DNA of 30,396 nt from positions 107 through 30,502 of the forward strand of contig DBTI01000116.1 in assembly GCA_002306975.1 (NCBI GenBank). The letters run 5' to 3'. This DNA comes from Ruminococcaceae bacterium UBA1320 (lineage in GTDB: Bacteria > Bacillota > Clostridia > Oscillospirales > Ethanoligenentaceae). A program made the translations under genes and the position numbers. Positions 16,115-23,998 of this stretch are shown piece after piece. The first letter of the stretch is position 1. Every line of letters starts with the position of its first letter. Below the pieces are notes generated by a model. The model was not told where the DNA came from. It made no database searches and worked only from the letters and a program-made list of their open reading frames with translations.

Positions 16115-16780
16115 GTGAGCAGTGCTTTTGACTATAAAAAAGAATACAAGGATTTATACATGCCCAAAAGCGCGCCGATGACGATAACGGTGCCGCTGAT
16201 GAATTTTATCAAGGTGGATGGAAAAGGCGACCCAAACTCTGGCGAGTTTCAGGCGGCGGTTTCGCTGCTTTACGGCGTCGCGTTCACCATAAAGATGAGT
16301 AAAATGGGCAAGGAACAGCCGGAAGGATATTTTGACTATGTTGTTCCGCCGCTTGAAGGCTTGTGGTGGATCGAGGGTGAAAATTTCTCTTTGGAAGACC
16401 GCGACATCTGGTGCTGGACACTGATGCTGCGTCAGCCGGAGTTTGTTGACGAAAAGGCCTTTGAATGGGCGCGCCAGTCGCTTGCAAAAAAACATCCGGA
16501 ATATAAAATTGAGCTTATACGTTTTGAAAGTTTTGACGAGGGGCTGTGCGTGCAGGTGATGCACAAAGGCTCTTATGCAGCTGAGCCGGAGACAATGGCG
16601 AAAATCAGCGCCTTTATAACCGAAAACAATCTTATCGACGCTGTGTCTGACGGCGGGAAGCACCATGAGATTTATCTTTCCGATCCGCGCCGCGGCAAAC
16701 CGGAAAACATGAGAACCGTGTTGCGACACCCCGTGTTGCAACACCCCGTGCTTCGGCATCCCGTGTTGCAACACCCGTAA
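16115..16780 (+). CDS. GyrI-like small-molecule-binding domain protein with a repeat-encoded tail
   Basis: The 221-residue protein fits the stand-alone GyrI-like family: KEYKDLYMPK near the start, VDGKGDPNSGEFQ, PEGYFDYVVPPLEGLWW, GLCVQVMHKGSY and HHEIYLSDPRRGKPE. The normal family end (MRTVLRHPV) is followed here by a further VLQHP/VLRHP repeat made by four 15-base units, so the C-terminus seems extended by about 15 residues. The start is GTG at 16115, 8 bases after AAGGGG (16101-16106). It lies 24 bases after the first GyrI-like gene and 31 before the SplB-like gene. Binding or hydrolysis of a toxic small molecule is the family-based guess. Confidence 0.82.
   Translation: MSSAFDYKKEYKDLYMPKSAPMTITVPLMNFIKVDGKGDPNSGEFQAAVSLLYGVAFTIKMSKMGKEQPEGYFDYVVPPLEGLWWIEGENFSLEDRDIWCWTLMLRQPEFVDEKAFEWARQSLAKKHPEYKIELIRFESFDEGLCVQVMHKGSYAAEPETMAKISAFITENNLIDAVSDGGKHHEIYLSDPRRGKPENMRTVLRHPVLQHPVLRHPVLQHP
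16716..16775 (+). repeat. Four 15-bp tandem repeats at the end of the second GyrI-like gene
   Basis: Units begin at 16716, 16731, 16746 and 16761. Copies 2 and 4 are CCGTGTTGCAACACC, and each contains the perfect 12-base palindrome GTGTTGCAACAC. Copy 1 differs by one base and copy 3 by several. The period is a multiple of three, so the frame stays open and encodes VL(R/Q)HP repeats to the stop. Confidence 0.9.
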
Positions 16781-16811
16781 CTCAAAACAAAGCAGGGGAG
16801 AAAGCGGTGGA

Positions 16812-17696
16812 ATGAAAACAATTCCCGCAAAAACGATAATAACACGCGTCAAATGTGGAGACACATGGTTTGGCTGCGACTACAATATGAACATATATCG
16901 CGGCTGCTGCCACGGCTGTATCTATTGCGATTCGCGCAGCGACTGTTACCGTGTTGAAAATTTCGACAGGGTCGCGGCAAAAGAAAACGCGCTCGATATA
17001 ATCGGGCGCGAGCTTTCGCACAAGGTGTTCCATGGCGTTGTGGGAACAGGCGCGATGAGCGACCCATACAATCCCTTTGAGATGCGTGAAAATCTGACGC
17101 GCGGTGCGCTCGAGCTTCTGGATCGCTATGGTTTTGGCGTGCATTTAATCACAAAAAGCGACCTTGTCACACGCGACATTGACCGGCTCCAGGCAGTCGG
17201 TGAGCATTCGCCTGTGTGTGTCTGCCTTACGGTGACAACGTTTGATGACGCGCTTTGCAAAAAAATTGAGCCGCGCGCCCCCGTTACATCACAGCGGCTC
17301 GCGGCCTTAAAGAAGCTGTCACAGAGCGGAATCTTTACCGGAATTACACTTATGCCCATTTTGCCGTACATCAACGACACGTGGGAGAATATTTCGGCAA
17401 TCGTCACGGCGGCGGCTGAAAACGGCGCCAGATTTATCTATCCGTTTTTCGGTGTAACCATGCGTGACAGTCAGCGTGAATATCTTTACAACAGGCTTGA
17501 TGAAAATTTCCCCGGTATGAAAGAAAAGTATAAGCAGCGCTTTGGTAACTATTATAAATGCAATTCTCCTAATTCGTCGCGTCTTTACAGGCAATTTGCC
17601 GAGCTGTGCGGCAAATACGGGCTGCTTTATAAGATGAACGAGATCATAGCAGCATACAAACAGGGCAGAACCTGTGAGCAGTTAAGATTGTTTTAA
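16812..17696 (+). CDS. SplB-like radical SAM protein (COG1533 type)
   Basis: The 294-residue protein has the radical SAM cluster motif CxxxCxxC at Cys32, Cys36 and Cys39 within YRGCCHGCIYCDSR, and the GTGAMSDPYNPFE and HLITKSDLVTRDIDRL segments typical of the group that includes spore photoproduct lyase and proteins annotated as DNA repair photolyase. It is shorter than true SplB, and I see no evidence for spore photoproduct activity. It is the last gene of the accessory run. A rearranged partial copy lies at 19527-19857. The gene converges with phoH, whose stop is 54 bases away. Confidence 0.85.
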   Translation: MKTIPAKTIITRVKCGDTWFGCDYNMNIYRGCCHGCIYCDSRSDCYRVENFDRVAAKENALDIIGRELSHKVFHGVVGTGAMSDPYNPFEMRENLTRGALELLDRYGFGVHLITKSDLVTRDIDRLQAVGEHSPVCVCLTVTTFDDALCKKIEPRAPVTSQRLAALKKLSQSGIFTGITLMPILPYINDTWENISAIVTAAAENGARFIYPFFGVTMRDSQREYLYNRLDENFPGMKEKYKQRFGNYYKCNSPNSSRLYRQFAELCGKYGLLYKMNEIIAAYKQGRTCEQLRLF

Positions 17697-17750
17697 AACC
17701 CGGCTGGACTAAAGCTGGTAAGAGAACGATTTATCACAGATGGCAGCGTT

Positions 17751-19127
17751 TTAAAGCGCTTTCTCAGCAAGTTTCGCTAGAGGACTGCGTTCCACCTGAT
17801 TCAATGTCACATGACCTGTCAACGTGGAGTCTTTTAGTCTTTCAACGAGATAGACCAGCCCGTTGGAGCGTGAATCGACCAGAACATTATCAATTTGATT
17901 GTCTGTCGGATCGCCGATAAAAATAAATTTGGAGTTTTGTCCGGCTCTGGTCAGCATCAATTTGGCGATGTGGGGCGTTGTTTCCTGAGCTTCGTCCACA
18001 ATGACGATTGCGTCTGTAAGCGTCCTCCCACGCATATATGTAAAAGTTTTCATGTCAATTACGCCGGTGCATTTGAGATTTTCTATGATGGAGTCTACAG
18101 AAACATTTTCTTCCGAACAATTTTTCCTTGTTTTGCGGTTGCGTCCGCAATACATGAGATTTTCAATGGCATCATAGAAACTGCCCATCCATGGACGGAG
18201 TTTTTCCTCTTCGTTTCCCGGTAAAAAACCGATATCATCTCCTGCAGGCACGACTGGGCGGACAAACACAATTTTACGATATGCGTGTTGCTCAATCACC
18301 TTTTCAAGTGCCACGGCAGTTGCCAAAATCGTCTTGCCCGAACCCGCGCCGCCTGTAACAGAGACAAATTTCACGTTATCATCCATCATCATCTCAAAAG
18401 CCATTTTCTGTTCGAGATTCAGCGGTGTAAGTCCCCATGCGGACCTGTTCTCAAACTGAAGCGGAACCAGCTTTGTGCCGTCAAACCGGGCAACAACCGA
18501 ACGCGCCGGATCATCCTTTGCATGAATCAGCAAGAATTGATTGGGGCAAAGTTTAATTCTTTTGGGGCAGTTCAGTCCCGAATCGTATATTTTGTCGATA
18601 TCCCCTGATGAAAGCATTGTCGTTAAATAACCTCGATACAAATCATCAAGCGCGACCCTGTCATTTTCATAATCTTCCGCCTCAATACCAAAGGCCTCCG
18701 CTTTGAGTCTCATGCAGATATCCTTGGAGACAAGAATGGTCGGCGTGTCGGGGGTTGCTCTCTTAATGCTCAAAGTCGTGAGCAGAATCCTGTTATCGTT
18801 TTTTTCCAGATCCAGTTCATCAGTAATTTCCGTCATGTTGTGATAGCCGTTAAGTTCTATTCTTAAAACAATACCTTTTCCAATCTCAATTCCGTTTTGA
18901 ATGCTCTGCTGTGCCTTTTCTTCCACCATCCTTGAGAGTTCGCGCGCAGCTTGCCTTGCCTGGCAACCGCACAGACCGTCTCTTGTTTTCAGTGAATCAA
19001 TTTCCTCAAGCACGACCATGGGCAATATGACATTGTTCCCTTCAAAATTTGTGATACATCCCGGGTCATGAAGCAAGACATTGGTATCCAGCACGTAATT
19101 TTTCCTGTTCCCGCTTTTTTGATGCAT
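17751..19127 (-). CDS. PhoH-family ATPase with N-terminal PIN domain
   Basis: The 458-residue protein joins an N-terminal PIN nuclease-like domain (YVLDTNVLLHDP at 11-22, VVLEEIDSLK) to a C-terminal PhoH P-loop ATPase. The ATPase shows Walker A GGAGSGKT at 259-266, FVRPVVPAGDDIGFLPG, Walker B IVIVDEAQE, and GDPTDNQID. Related PIN-PhoH proteins (also called YlaK or PhoH2) are thought to act as RNA helicase/RNases. Lengths and motifs are complete. The ATG at 19127 lies 7 bases after GGGAGG on the minus strand. It is alone, flanked by plus-strand genes or remnants. No clear promoter was identified. Confidence 0.9.
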   Translation of the reverse strand: MHQKSGNRKNYVLDTNVLLHDPGCITNFEGNNVILPMVVLEEIDSLKTRDGLCGCQARQAARELSRMVEEKAQQSIQNGIEIGKGIVLRIELNGYHNMTEITDELDLEKNDNRILLTTLSIKRATPDTPTILVSKDICMRLKAEAFGIEAEDYENDRVALDDLYRGYLTTMLSSGDIDKIYDSGLNCPKRIKLCPNQFLLIHAKDDPARSVVARFDGTKLVPLQFENRSAWGLTPLNLEQKMAFEMMMDDNVKFVSVTGGAGSGKTILATAVALEKVIEQHAYRKIVFVRPVVPAGDDIGFLPGNEEEKLRPWMGSFYDAIENLMYCGRNRKTRKNCSEENVSVDSIIENLKCTGVIDMKTFTYMRGRTLTDAIVIVDEAQETTPHIAKLMLTRAGQNSKFIFIGDPTDNQIDNVLVDSRSNGLVYLVERLKDSTLTGHVTLNQVERSPLAKLAEKAL

Positions 19128-19526
19128 TCAAATGCCTCCCAAAAAAAATAGTAGAAAGAAAGCCTGATGCAGATCAGAAAGGAAACATGCTTGTTATTGC
19201 GGCCGCCAAGATGTAGGGCAGGCAGTAATAACAAATAGTAAAAATATTTATACACCACCTTAATTATCATAGTACCAAAACAGGTGTAGGCGAAATATCA
19301 AAAGCAGGTCAAATTTACGTAATGATTTGCGAACTCGAGATTGTAGAGCAGAGTTTATGTAATTCGCGTCCATCACTTTTGGTGCAATCTGCTCTTAACA
19401 TACTTTTTACATAAATACGGTTTTAAAACAGTTTGATTAAGTGAAAGGAGGAATTTATTTATTTTAAAATTGTAAGATGGGTTATGCCCATCCTTTTTTT
19501 ATACATTTATCCAGAACCTATGACTT
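19128..19526. other. Gene-free stretch between phoH and the SplB pseudogene
   Basis: About 400 bases with no credible gene. It holds the phoH leader (minus strand), an inverted repeat AGAGCAGA/TCTGCTCT (19345-19352 and 19388-19395), an isolated AAAGGAGGA (19444-19452) with no ATG, GTG or TTG at a usable distance, and a plus-strand terminator at 19476-19501. These could be a leader RNA or the remains of a gene lost by deletion. Confidence 0.5.
19476..19501 (+). terminator. Orphan plus-strand terminator
   Basis: GATGGG (19476-19481) pairs with CCCATC (19487-19492) around TTATG, followed by an unbroken run of eight T (19494-19501). No plus-strand gene ends just before it; the nearest is the SplB-like gene 1.8 kb upstream. 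Confidence 0.6.
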
Positions 19527-19857
19527 TATTGTGATTCGCGCAGCGATTGTTATCATGTTGGAAATTTCGACAGGGCTGCGGCAAAAAAAAACGCGCTCGA
19601 TATAATCGAGCGCGAGCTTTCGCATAAGGTGCTCCACGGCATTGTGGAAACAGGTGCGATGAGCGGCCTGTACAATCCATTTGAGGCACGTGGGAGAATA
19701 TTTCGGTAACTATTATAAATGCAATTTTCCTAACTCGTCGCGTCTTTACAGGAGATTTGCCGAGTTGCGCGGCAAATACGGGCTGCTTTATAAGATGAAC
19801 GAGATCATTGCAGCATACAAACAGGGCAGAACCTGCGAGCAGTTAAAATTGTTTTAA
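19527..19857 (+). pseudogene. Decayed, internally deleted copy of the SplB-like radical SAM gene
   Basis: The segment is built from three collinear pieces of the gene at 16812-17696: 19527-19686 matches 16923-17082 (about 88 percent identical by hand count), 19687-19706 matches 17378-17397, and 19707-19857 matches 17546-17696 (about 94 percent). Two deletions, of about 295 and 148 bases, removed the middle. The start codon and the first two cluster cysteines are gone, and the join creates an in-frame TAA at 19707-19709. The natural stop codon is kept at 19855-19857. It ends 17 bases from the convergent radical SAM gene. It cannot make a functional enzyme. Confidence 0.92.
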
Positions 19858-19874
19858 AAGGGAAAAGCCGGCGG

Positions 19875-21320
19875 TTATACGCCGACTTTTTCTTTTTCTA
19901 TCCTCTTCTCGTTTTCTTTAGCTATTTCATTTGCATCAAAGGTGCAGGTCTTGCAATGGGCGTGGTTGAGGCAGTCCTTGCAGTGTTCTTCCCACAGCGC
20001 GTCCGCCGTCTCCGCCCACTTTTTTGACGGCTCTGCACATTTAGCCGTCAGCTCGTCAACATCCTCTGAGTCGACCGGCTGTGTTGAATGAGCGCCGCTT
20101 ACCTTGACCATCTCGCTGAGCCTGTTCGGATTGTCAAGCAGCGGGCAGGGGCGCAGGTGGTTGCCGTTAAAGGGCTGCCCGTCATGATACTGCATGAAAA
20201 GGGGAGAGCGCAGAATGTTAAGCAGCGAAGTCTGCCGGATATTTTCGGTGGCATAATGAATGAACGCGCACGGCTCGGCGTCTCCGTTTGAATTGATGTG
20301 GAAATAGCGCCGCCCTCCGGCGATGCAGCCCTCGACAAATTCGCCGTCGTTCCAGAAATCCAGGACGAAAATCGGCTTGCGCTCACGGATTTCACGCACA
20401 CGCTTATACATATAAGCGCGCTGATCCGGGTTCACCATCAATTCAACCGGTGAACCTGTGCCGACAGGCATAAAGGTGAAATACCAGCCAAACCACGCGC
20501 CTTTTTCTATCATGAAGTCTATAAACTCATCTGAGGCCACGTCGTCGACATTTTGGCTGTGATAACAGCAGGAGAAGCCGAACGCAAGGTGGTTTTGCTT
20601 TAGCAGATCCATCGCCGCTACCACCTTTTTAAATGTGCCCTCGCCACGGCGCATGTCTGTGGCCTCTTCAAAGCCCTCAATGCTCAGAATGGGGAAGAAA
20701 TTGCCGACACGCTTTATCTCCTCGCAAAATTGCCCGTCAATCAGCGTGCCGTTGGTGAAAGCGGCAAAGATACAATCCTGATGCGCCGCGCAAAGCTTTA
20801 TAATATCGTCCTTGCGGATCAGCGGCTCACCGCCCGAGAATATGTAAAAATAACAGCTAAGATCGCACCCTTGTTTTACGACGCCGTCAAGCTCGTCATA
20901 GGAAAGGTTGCTCTGCTTTGAATATTCCGCCGCCCAGCAGCCGGTGCATTTGAGATTGCAGGCACTGGTAGGATCAATGAGGATTGCCCACGGAATGTTG
21001 CAGCCGTATTTCTCCGATAATTTTTCCTGCTCGCCAAAGCCGACGACGCTGTCTTTGATTAGAAAATTTGTGACAAATTTGTCGCGTTCGTTGGGGTCGA
21101 GCCATGTCAGGTATTTAATAAAATAATCACGCCAGGGGCTTTTTTCATCGTCCCACATCGCCTGAAAATTGTTCAGCACGCCGCCGTAAAACGCCTGTCT
21201 TCCGGCTGTCAGCTTGTTGCCAAGCCGGATGATTTTCGGAAAGTTTTCGATAGGATCATGCTGCAGATAATGAACAGTTTTTTTTGCAACAGTTGACGCC
21301 ACCGCATTTTTCAAATTCAT
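19875..21320 (-). CDS. Radical SAM protein with SPASM-like C-terminal cysteines
   Basis: The 481-residue protein has about 105 residues of helical N-terminal region, then a radical SAM core with CNLKCTGCWA (Cys121, Cys125, Cys128), the IFSGGEPL motif and AAFTNGTLI. After the barrel come CIAGGRRYFHINSNGD with EPCAF, and a terminal cluster (HCKDCLNHAHCKTC). The pattern suggests one or more auxiliary iron-sulfur clusters as in SPASM/twitch enzymes that modify peptides or cofactors. The ATG at 21320 follows AGAGGG on the minus strand. It is 70 bases downstream of the ChrB-N-domain gene and probably shares its promoter. No precursor-peptide gene was recognised nearby, so the substrate is unknown. 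Confidence 0.85.
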   Translation of the reverse strand: MNLKNAVASTVAKKTVHYLQHDPIENFPKIIRLGNKLTAGRQAFYGGVLNNFQAMWDDEKSPWRDYFIKYLTWLDPNERDKFVTNFLIKDSVVGFGEQEKLSEKYGCNIPWAILIDPTSACNLKCTGCWAAEYSKQSNLSYDELDGVVKQGCDLSCYFYIFSGGEPLIRKDDIIKLCAAHQDCIFAAFTNGTLIDGQFCEEIKRVGNFFPILSIEGFEEATDMRRGEGTFKKVVAAMDLLKQNHLAFGFSCCYHSQNVDDVASDEFIDFMIEKGAWFGWYFTFMPVGTGSPVELMVNPDQRAYMYKRVREIRERKPIFVLDFWNDGEFVEGCIAGGRRYFHINSNGDAEPCAFIHYATENIRQTSLLNILRSPLFMQYHDGQPFNGNHLRPCPLLDNPNRLSEMVKVSGAHSTQPVDSEDVDELTAKCAEPSKKWAETADALWEEHCKDCLNHAHCKTCTFDANEIAKENEKRIEKEKVGV

Positions 21321-21390
21321 TATAATCGCCCTCTAGTTATAATTTTTTATATGAATTCAGCCGGATGGTTGTTGGCTGAAGCATAGACAC

Positions 21391-21942
21391 TTATTCTATA
21401 GGTTTAGCGGCGTTTTTAAATTCACTGTAATAGAGCTGAACCTTTTGCTGAACGTTTTCTATGTGCTCTTCAATTCGTTCGCGAAGCCTCACCTTGAAGC
21501 AATCGCGCTGTGCGATTATTTCATAGGCTTTTCTAAGCTTTTTTAACCTGGCAAGCCGCTCTTCAAGAAAAGCAAGGTTTAGAAGATTGGATTTGCGGCC
21601 TATTTCGATATCATTCCAGATTTTACTGCCTGTTTCCCTGATATCCAGATATTCACGGGACAATCCCGCGTTAAACTCTTCTATCGCATTCTTCTTGTCG
21701 CGTTCTTCCATAAAATTGAGTTCGGCCAGCACTGCCTCGCCGCCAAAGGAAGCAATTTCACTTTTCAAATCCCTCATCAATTCAAGAAAATGCTCGCTTT
21801 TAGGCAGCATGGCAACGCCCTGCTGATAATAAAGTGCGCCGTATTTTTTGAGCTTGCGCCAGACCGCTACGCGTATGCGCGAAGGGTGTGTCGGCAGCTT
21901 ATAAACAATTACTACCCACCCGCTGTTATTCGTACTATCCAT
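21391..21942 (-). CDS. ChrB N-terminal-domain protein, putative regulator
   Basis: The 183-residue protein begins with a ChrB-N-like domain (WVVIVYKLPTHPSRIRVAVW, then KYGALYYQQGVAMLP), the part of the chromate-resistance regulator ChrB that resembles PaaX-type folds. The C-terminal half, about 110-178, is charged and helical, probably a coiled coil. The ChrB catalytic-like C-terminal domain is missing, and no ChrA chromate transporter is in the window, so chromate resistance is not implied. The ATG at 21942 follows AGAGGTG on the minus strand. It has a near-consensus promoter overlapped by palindromes, which fits tight, possibly self-directed, repression of this gene and the radical SAM gene after it. 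Confidence 0.72.
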   Translation of the reverse strand: MDSTNNSGWVVIVYKLPTHPSRIRVAVWRKLKKYGALYYQQGVAMLPKSEHFLELMRDLKSEIASFGGEAVLAELNFMEERDKKNAIEEFNAGLSREYLDIRETGSKIWNDIEIGRKSNLLNLAFLEERLARLKKLRKAYEIIAQRDCFKVRLRERIEEHIENVQQKVQLYYSEFKNAAKPIE

Positions 21943-21973
21943 GTTTCACCTCTGCAATTTTGTTTTGCCGACC

Positions 21974-22033
21974 GTTACAAAATTTGTAACGTACGTTACG
22001 TCAATGATTGCAGAAATTGTAACACTTGTTACA
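21974..22033. promoter_or_regulatory. Cluster of three GTTAC/GTAAC palindromes (operator array)
   Basis: GTTACAAAATTTGTAAC (21974-21990), GTAACGTACGTTAC (21986-21999) and TGTAACACTTGTTACA (22018-22033) are each perfect palindromes, the first two sharing a half-site. The third covers the -10 box and spacer of the promoter at 22016-22044; the others lie just downstream of the start site. This is the geometry of repressor operators. Confidence 0.75.
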
Positions 22034-22044
22034 TTGAATGTCAA
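22016..22044 (-). promoter_or_regulatory. Promoter of the ChrB-N/radical SAM operon
   Basis: Read on the minus strand, TTGACA (22044-22039) and TACAAT (22021-22016) are 17 bases apart. The start site would be near 22009, leaving a leader of about 67 bases to the ATG at 21942. The leader itself contains two further palindromes. Confidence 0.78.
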
Positions 22045-22090
22045 TAGCCCTGCTTCTTATACTTTATGCAGACAAACCCGATTCAATTAC

Positions 22091-22130
22091 AAAAAAAGTA
22101 CAGCCTGCGCAAGTATTGCGCAAGCTGTAC
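22091..22130 (-). terminator. Rho-independent terminator after typA
   Basis: A 15-base stem with one mismatch (22098-22112 with 22116-22130, arms GTACAGCCTGCGCAA and TTGCGCAAGCTGTAC) is followed on the minus strand by seven T. It begins 23 bases after the typA stop. Confidence 0.88.
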
Positions 22131-22152
22131 TGAACAAGCTGTATTTATCGTA

Positions 22153-23976
22153 TTACTGTGGCTTTTTTGAATTGGCACGCATGCGTGCGGAATGGTCGAG
22201 GACTGTTTTGCGAAGCCGCAGACTTTTAGGCGTAACTTCAAGCAGCTCATCGTCGCCAAGAAACTCAAGCGCTTCTTCAAGGCTCATGATGTGTGGTGGC
22301 ACAAGGCGCAGAGTCTCGTCACTTGAGGATGAACGTGTATTTGAGATATGCTTTTTCTTGCAGACGTTGACCACAAGATCTTCGCCCTTAGGGGACATCC
22401 CTACTATCATGCCGGGATAGACCTTGACGCCCGCGTCGATAAAGAGTGTTCCGCGTTCCTGTGCGTTGAAAAGGCCGTATGTGACTGATTCACCCTCTTC
22501 AAAAGCGACAAGCGAGCCATAGTTGCGGGTTGGAATTTCACCCTTGAAAGGCTCGTAGCCGTGGAACAGGGTGTTAAGGATGCCTTCACCCTTGGTATCC
22601 GTCAAAAATTCGCTGCGATATCCGAACATGCCGCGCGACGGAATAAGGAACTCGATGCGCATGCGGCTGCCTGTAGGCTCCATGTGTTGAAGCTCCGCCT
22701 TGCGGATACCCATTTTCTCCATTACCGAACCGACGCTGTCTTGCGGCACATCTATAATAAGCTCATCAACAGGCTCGTTAAGCTGCCCGTCTATTGTTTT
22801 GAAAAGTACGCGCGGGGTGCTGACCTGAAACTCATAGCCCTCGCGGCGCATTGTTTCTATCAAGATGGAAAGATGCATTTCACCGCGTCCTGATACTTTG
22901 AACGATTCTGCAGAATCGGTTTCCTTAACGTGAAGTGAAACGTCTTTTAAAAGCTCTTTGAAAAGGCGGTCACGAATGTGACGGGAGGTGACGAATTTGC
23001 CCTCGCGCCCCGCAAACGGGCTGTTGTTGACCGAAAAGGTCATTTCTATTGTCGGGTCGGAAATTTTTACAAATTTAAGCGGATCAAGGTTGTCTGCCGC
23101 ACAGATGGTATCGCCGATTGTAACGTTATCAATGCCGGAGAAGGTTACAATATCTCCGACCATTGCGGATTCAACCGGTTCGCGCTTCAAACCCTGGAAC
23201 TGATAGATATTTGTTATTTTTGATTTGAAAGGCGTGTAGCTGTTGTGATAGTTCCCAACGATAATTTCCTGCCCCTGCTTTAGGGTGCCGCGCTCGATGC
23301 GGCCGATCGCTATACGTCCTACATATTCGTTGTAATCTATTGATGAGATGAGCATTTGAAGAGGAGCGGTTTCGTCGCCCTCCGGTGCCGGAATATAGTC
23401 GATGATTTTTTCAAACATCGGCTTTAAATCTTCGCCGTCTTCATCCGGGCTCAAAGAAGCCGTACCCTGCCTGCCGCAGCAGTAAACAAACGGGCTGTTA
23501 AGTTGCTCTTCATTTGCGTCAAGGTCCATCAGAAGCTCAAGGACTTCATTTTCAACCTCGGTGATGCGTGAATCCGGTCTATCAATCTTGTTTATTACTA
23601 TGATGACCTTATGCCCAAGCGCAAGCGCTTTTTGAAGCACAAAGCGTGTCTGTGGCATCGGGCCCTCGGCGGCATCGACAAGAAGAAGCACGCCGTTAAC
23701 CATTTTGAGCACACGCTCGACTTCTCCACCGAAATCGGCATGCCCCGGTGTATCAACTATATTTATCTTAATGCCGTTATAATTGGCGGCGGTATTTTTA
23801 GCCAAAATAGTTATGCCGCGCTCACGTTCAAGATCGTTAGAATCCATAACGCGGTCTTGCACAACCTGATTTTCTCTATAGACGCCCCCTTGCTTCAGCA
23901 TTTCATCGACCAATGTGGTCTTGCCGTGGTCGACATGGGCAATTATCGCAATATTGCGGAGATCGCTGCGTACCAA
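22153..23976 (-). CDS. typA: Ribosome-associated GTPase TypA/BipA
   Basis: TypA/BipA is an EF-G-like translational GTPase needed under cold and other stresses and for ribosome assembly. The 607-residue protein has G1 AHVDHGKT at 13-20, the switch region RGITILAKNTA, G3 DTPGHADFGGEVER and G4 NKIDRP, then the beta-barrel and EF-G-like domains and the BipA-specific C-terminal domain ending near RLRKTVLDHSARMRANSKK. Length is normal. The start is TTG at 23976 (minus strand), about 9 bases after GGGAGGAG. It has its own promoter, a leader hairpin and a terminator, so it is a single-gene unit. Confidence 0.96.
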   Translation of the reverse strand: MVRSDLRNIAIIAHVDHGKTTLVDEMLKQGGVYRENQVVQDRVMDSNDLERERGITILAKNTAANYNGIKINIVDTPGHADFGGEVERVLKMVNGVLLLVDAAEGPMPQTRFVLQKALALGHKVIIVINKIDRPDSRITEVENEVLELLMDLDANEEQLNSPFVYCCGRQGTASLSPDEDGEDLKPMFEKIIDYIPAPEGDETAPLQMLISSIDYNEYVGRIAIGRIERGTLKQGQEIIVGNYHNSYTPFKSKITNIYQFQGLKREPVESAMVGDIVTFSGIDNVTIGDTICAADNLDPLKFVKISDPTIEMTFSVNNSPFAGREGKFVTSRHIRDRLFKELLKDVSLHVKETDSAESFKVSGRGEMHLSILIETMRREGYEFQVSTPRVLFKTIDGQLNEPVDELIIDVPQDSVGSVMEKMGIRKAELQHMEPTGSRMRIEFLIPSRGMFGYRSEFLTDTKGEGILNTLFHGYEPFKGEIPTRNYGSLVAFEEGESVTYGLFNAQERGTLFIDAGVKVYPGMIVGMSPKGEDLVVNVCKKKHISNTRSSSSDETLRLVPPHIMSLEEALEFLGDDELLEVTPKSLRLRKTVLDHSARMRANSKKPQ

Positions 23977-23998
23977 TTAAACCTGCTCCTCCCAAAAT

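Noticed and set aside
16716..16775. CRISPR array
   Set aside because: The units are 15 bases, directly joined without spacers, and lie inside a coding frame.
16154..16864. 236-codon minus-strand gene opposite the second GyrI-like gene
   Set aside because: It is a shadow of codon bias on the plus-strand gene, which has a clear family match and ribosome site.
18989..19270. Separate 93-codon minus-strand gene overlapping the start of phoH
   Set aside because: It has no ribosome site, overlaps the phoH start in another frame, and shows no protein family pattern.
19527..19857. A short functional radical SAM gene
   Set aside because: It lacks a start codon, two of the three cluster cysteines and the middle of the fold, and has an internal stop.
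21391..21942. Chromate-resistance operon
   Set aside because: Only the ChrB N-terminal domain is present; there is no ChrA transporter and no ChrB C-terminal domain.
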